The notes under the pieces are model-generated. The model worked only from the letters and a program-made list of their open reading frames with translations. It did no database searches and was not told the origin of the DNA. A stretch of 34,182 nt of DNA, taken from Pelargonium nanum. Its lineage: Eukaryota; Streptophyta; Magnoliopsida; Geraniales; Geraniaceae. The position numbers and the translations under genes are program-made. Every line of letters starts with the position of its first letter. Positions within the stretch are counted from its first letter, which is position 1. Shown here one piece after another: positions 33,295-34,182 of the stretch. The DNA lies in contig JAYMTF010000538.1 of the NCBI GenBank assembly GCA_036897485.1, forward strand, positions 1 through 34,182, in the 5' to 3' direction.

Positions 33295-34182
33295 ATGGTC
33301 GTAGCTTCGGGTCCGATTCGGAGCAAGAAACTGAGGGCGGTTGGGATTCCGACCGTTGATCTGAATTCAAATAACTTGCCGGAGGCGGTGGTGAGAGCTT
33401 GCGAAGAGTACGGAATCTTCAAGGTGGTGAACCATGGAGTTCCGATGGAGGTTGTGAGGAGATTAGAAGAGGAAGGCCGTGATTTTTTCGCCAAGCCGGC
33501 GCCGGAGAAGCAAAGAGCCGCCGGCGCGCCGTTTGGCTACGGAAGCAAGAACATTGGCTTAAATGGCGACGTGGGTGAGCTCGAGTACCTTCTTCTCCAC
33601 ACTGACCCTCTCTCCGTCTCCGACAGATCCCACACTATCTCCCCGAACAACCCAACACATTTCAGGTACTTTAACTAACAACAACATGTACTTATTGGGG
33701 TCGGGTGCTAATTCTGTACTCCCTCCGTCACATCACATATAATAAAAGAATTATAAGCACCCGACCTGTGAGACGGAGGGAGTACAACATATAGTTGGCA
33801 TTGACATTATTAATTTTGATTAAATTTTAAAAATTACAGTTGTGCTGTAAACGAGTACACACGAGCTGTGAAGGAGCTAGCATGTGAAATTCTTGATCTA
33901 GTGGGTGAGGGTCTATGGGTCCCAGATAAGACCGTCTTCAGCCGTTTGATCAGAGACGTCCACAGTGACTCCGTTTTGAGGCTCAATCACTATCCACCAG
34001 CTCCACCGGTGGCCACCACCAATCATTTAATCAACGACAACTGGGGCCACCAAAATCAACGTCAACGCATTGGATTCGGAGAGCATTCTGACCCTCAGAT
34101 CTTGACCGTCCTCAGATCCAACGACGTGGCCGGCCTACAGATCTCCTTGCACGATGGCTTTTCGGTCCAGGGCCCACCCGAG
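33295..34182 (+). CDS. GA2ox6: Gibberellin 2-beta-dioxygenase, C19 class, GA2ox6-like (5' part)
   Basis: Partial gene. Exon 1 is 33295-33665; exon 2 runs from 33840 to the window end with an open frame, giving 238 visible residues. The 2OG-Fe(II) dioxygenase fold shows CEEYGIFKVVNHGVPMEVV, PFGYGSKNIGLNGDVGELEY, LRLNHYPPAP (about 171-179) and the first two iron ligands in GFGEHSDPQILTVL (H206, D208). The distal His and the 2-oxoglutarate-binding Arg lie beyond the window. GA2ox enzymes hydroxylate C-2 of bioactive GAs and precursors and so inactivate them. The words GELEYLLLH and RDVHSDSVLRLNHYPPAP, and the intron position, resemble Arabidopsis GA2ox4/GA2ox6 rather than GA2ox1-3. An insertion of about 10-15 residues (VATTNHLINDNWGHQNQRQR) separates NHYPPAP from the HSD motif. 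The orthologue number is from memory. Confidence 0.92.
33719..33782. mobile_element. Short Stowaway-like MITE in GA2ox intron 1
   Basis: Perfect 11-bp terminal inverted repeats CTCCCTCCGTC (33719-33729) and GACGGAGGGAG (33772-33782) are flanked by TA on both sides (33717-33718, 33783-33784). This is the typical Tc1/mariner Stowaway terminus and target. At 64 bp it is much shorter than usual (about 80-300 bp), so it is probably an internally deleted copy. A second inverted repeat crosses its left border. Confidence 0.75.

Overview
The window is nuclear DNA of a dicot plant. Its genes are split by short, AT-rich GT-AG introns, their products match plant-specific or plant-type families, and the intergenic DNA is AT-rich with plant-type SINEs and MITEs. 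A Stowaway-type terminus (CTCCCTCCGTC) and the overall look would suit an asterid such as Lamiales, but that placement is only an inference. Exon borders were read by hand from open frames, GT-AG sites, codon phase and remembered family sequences; no alignment was run.

Layout: (1) 12-993 (+), the last four exons of a PRP43/DHX15-type DEAH-box splicing helicase. (2) 1712-5644 (-), a complete 19-exon long-chain acyl-CoA synthetase of the LACS1/CER8 type (658 aa), with a leader intron up to about 6149. (3) 6151-8994, intergenic DNA. (4) 8995-14735 (-), a complete 9-exon Agenet/AT-hook/DUF724 protein (895 aa). (5) 14736-15315, a compact divergent promoter containing an old SINE copy. (6) 15316-18147 (+), a 3-exon plastid NFU1-type iron-sulfur scaffold (222 aa) whose first intron carries a Tourist-like MITE and a SINE with 18-bp target duplications. 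(7) 18627-19984 (-), a 5-exon, 251-aa, probably plastid-targeted multi-span membrane protein with an INSIG-like pattern. (8) 20426-25250 (-), a complete 16-exon SWC4/DMAP1 subunit of SWR1/NuA4 (451 aa). (9) 25251-33294, 8 kb without a convincing gene, holding SINE relics, a hAT-like miniature element, a possible LTR fossil and simple repeats. (10) 33295-34182 (+), the first two exons of a C19-type gibberellin 2-oxidase (GA2ox6-like), cut off by the window end.

The genes do not form a pathway. They cover RNA processing, cuticular wax lipids, chromatin (DUF724 and SWC4), plastid Fe-S assembly and gibberellin turnover. The two chromatin-type genes share promoter features: a telo-box just before the ATG and E2F-like sites further upstream.

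The most interesting items are the INSIG-like plastid protein, a SINE family whose copies share a 3' half but differ in their tRNA-like 5' heads, a Stowaway-like MITE interleaved with a second inverted repeat in the GA2ox intron, and an in-frame alternative splice donor in the DUF724 gene.
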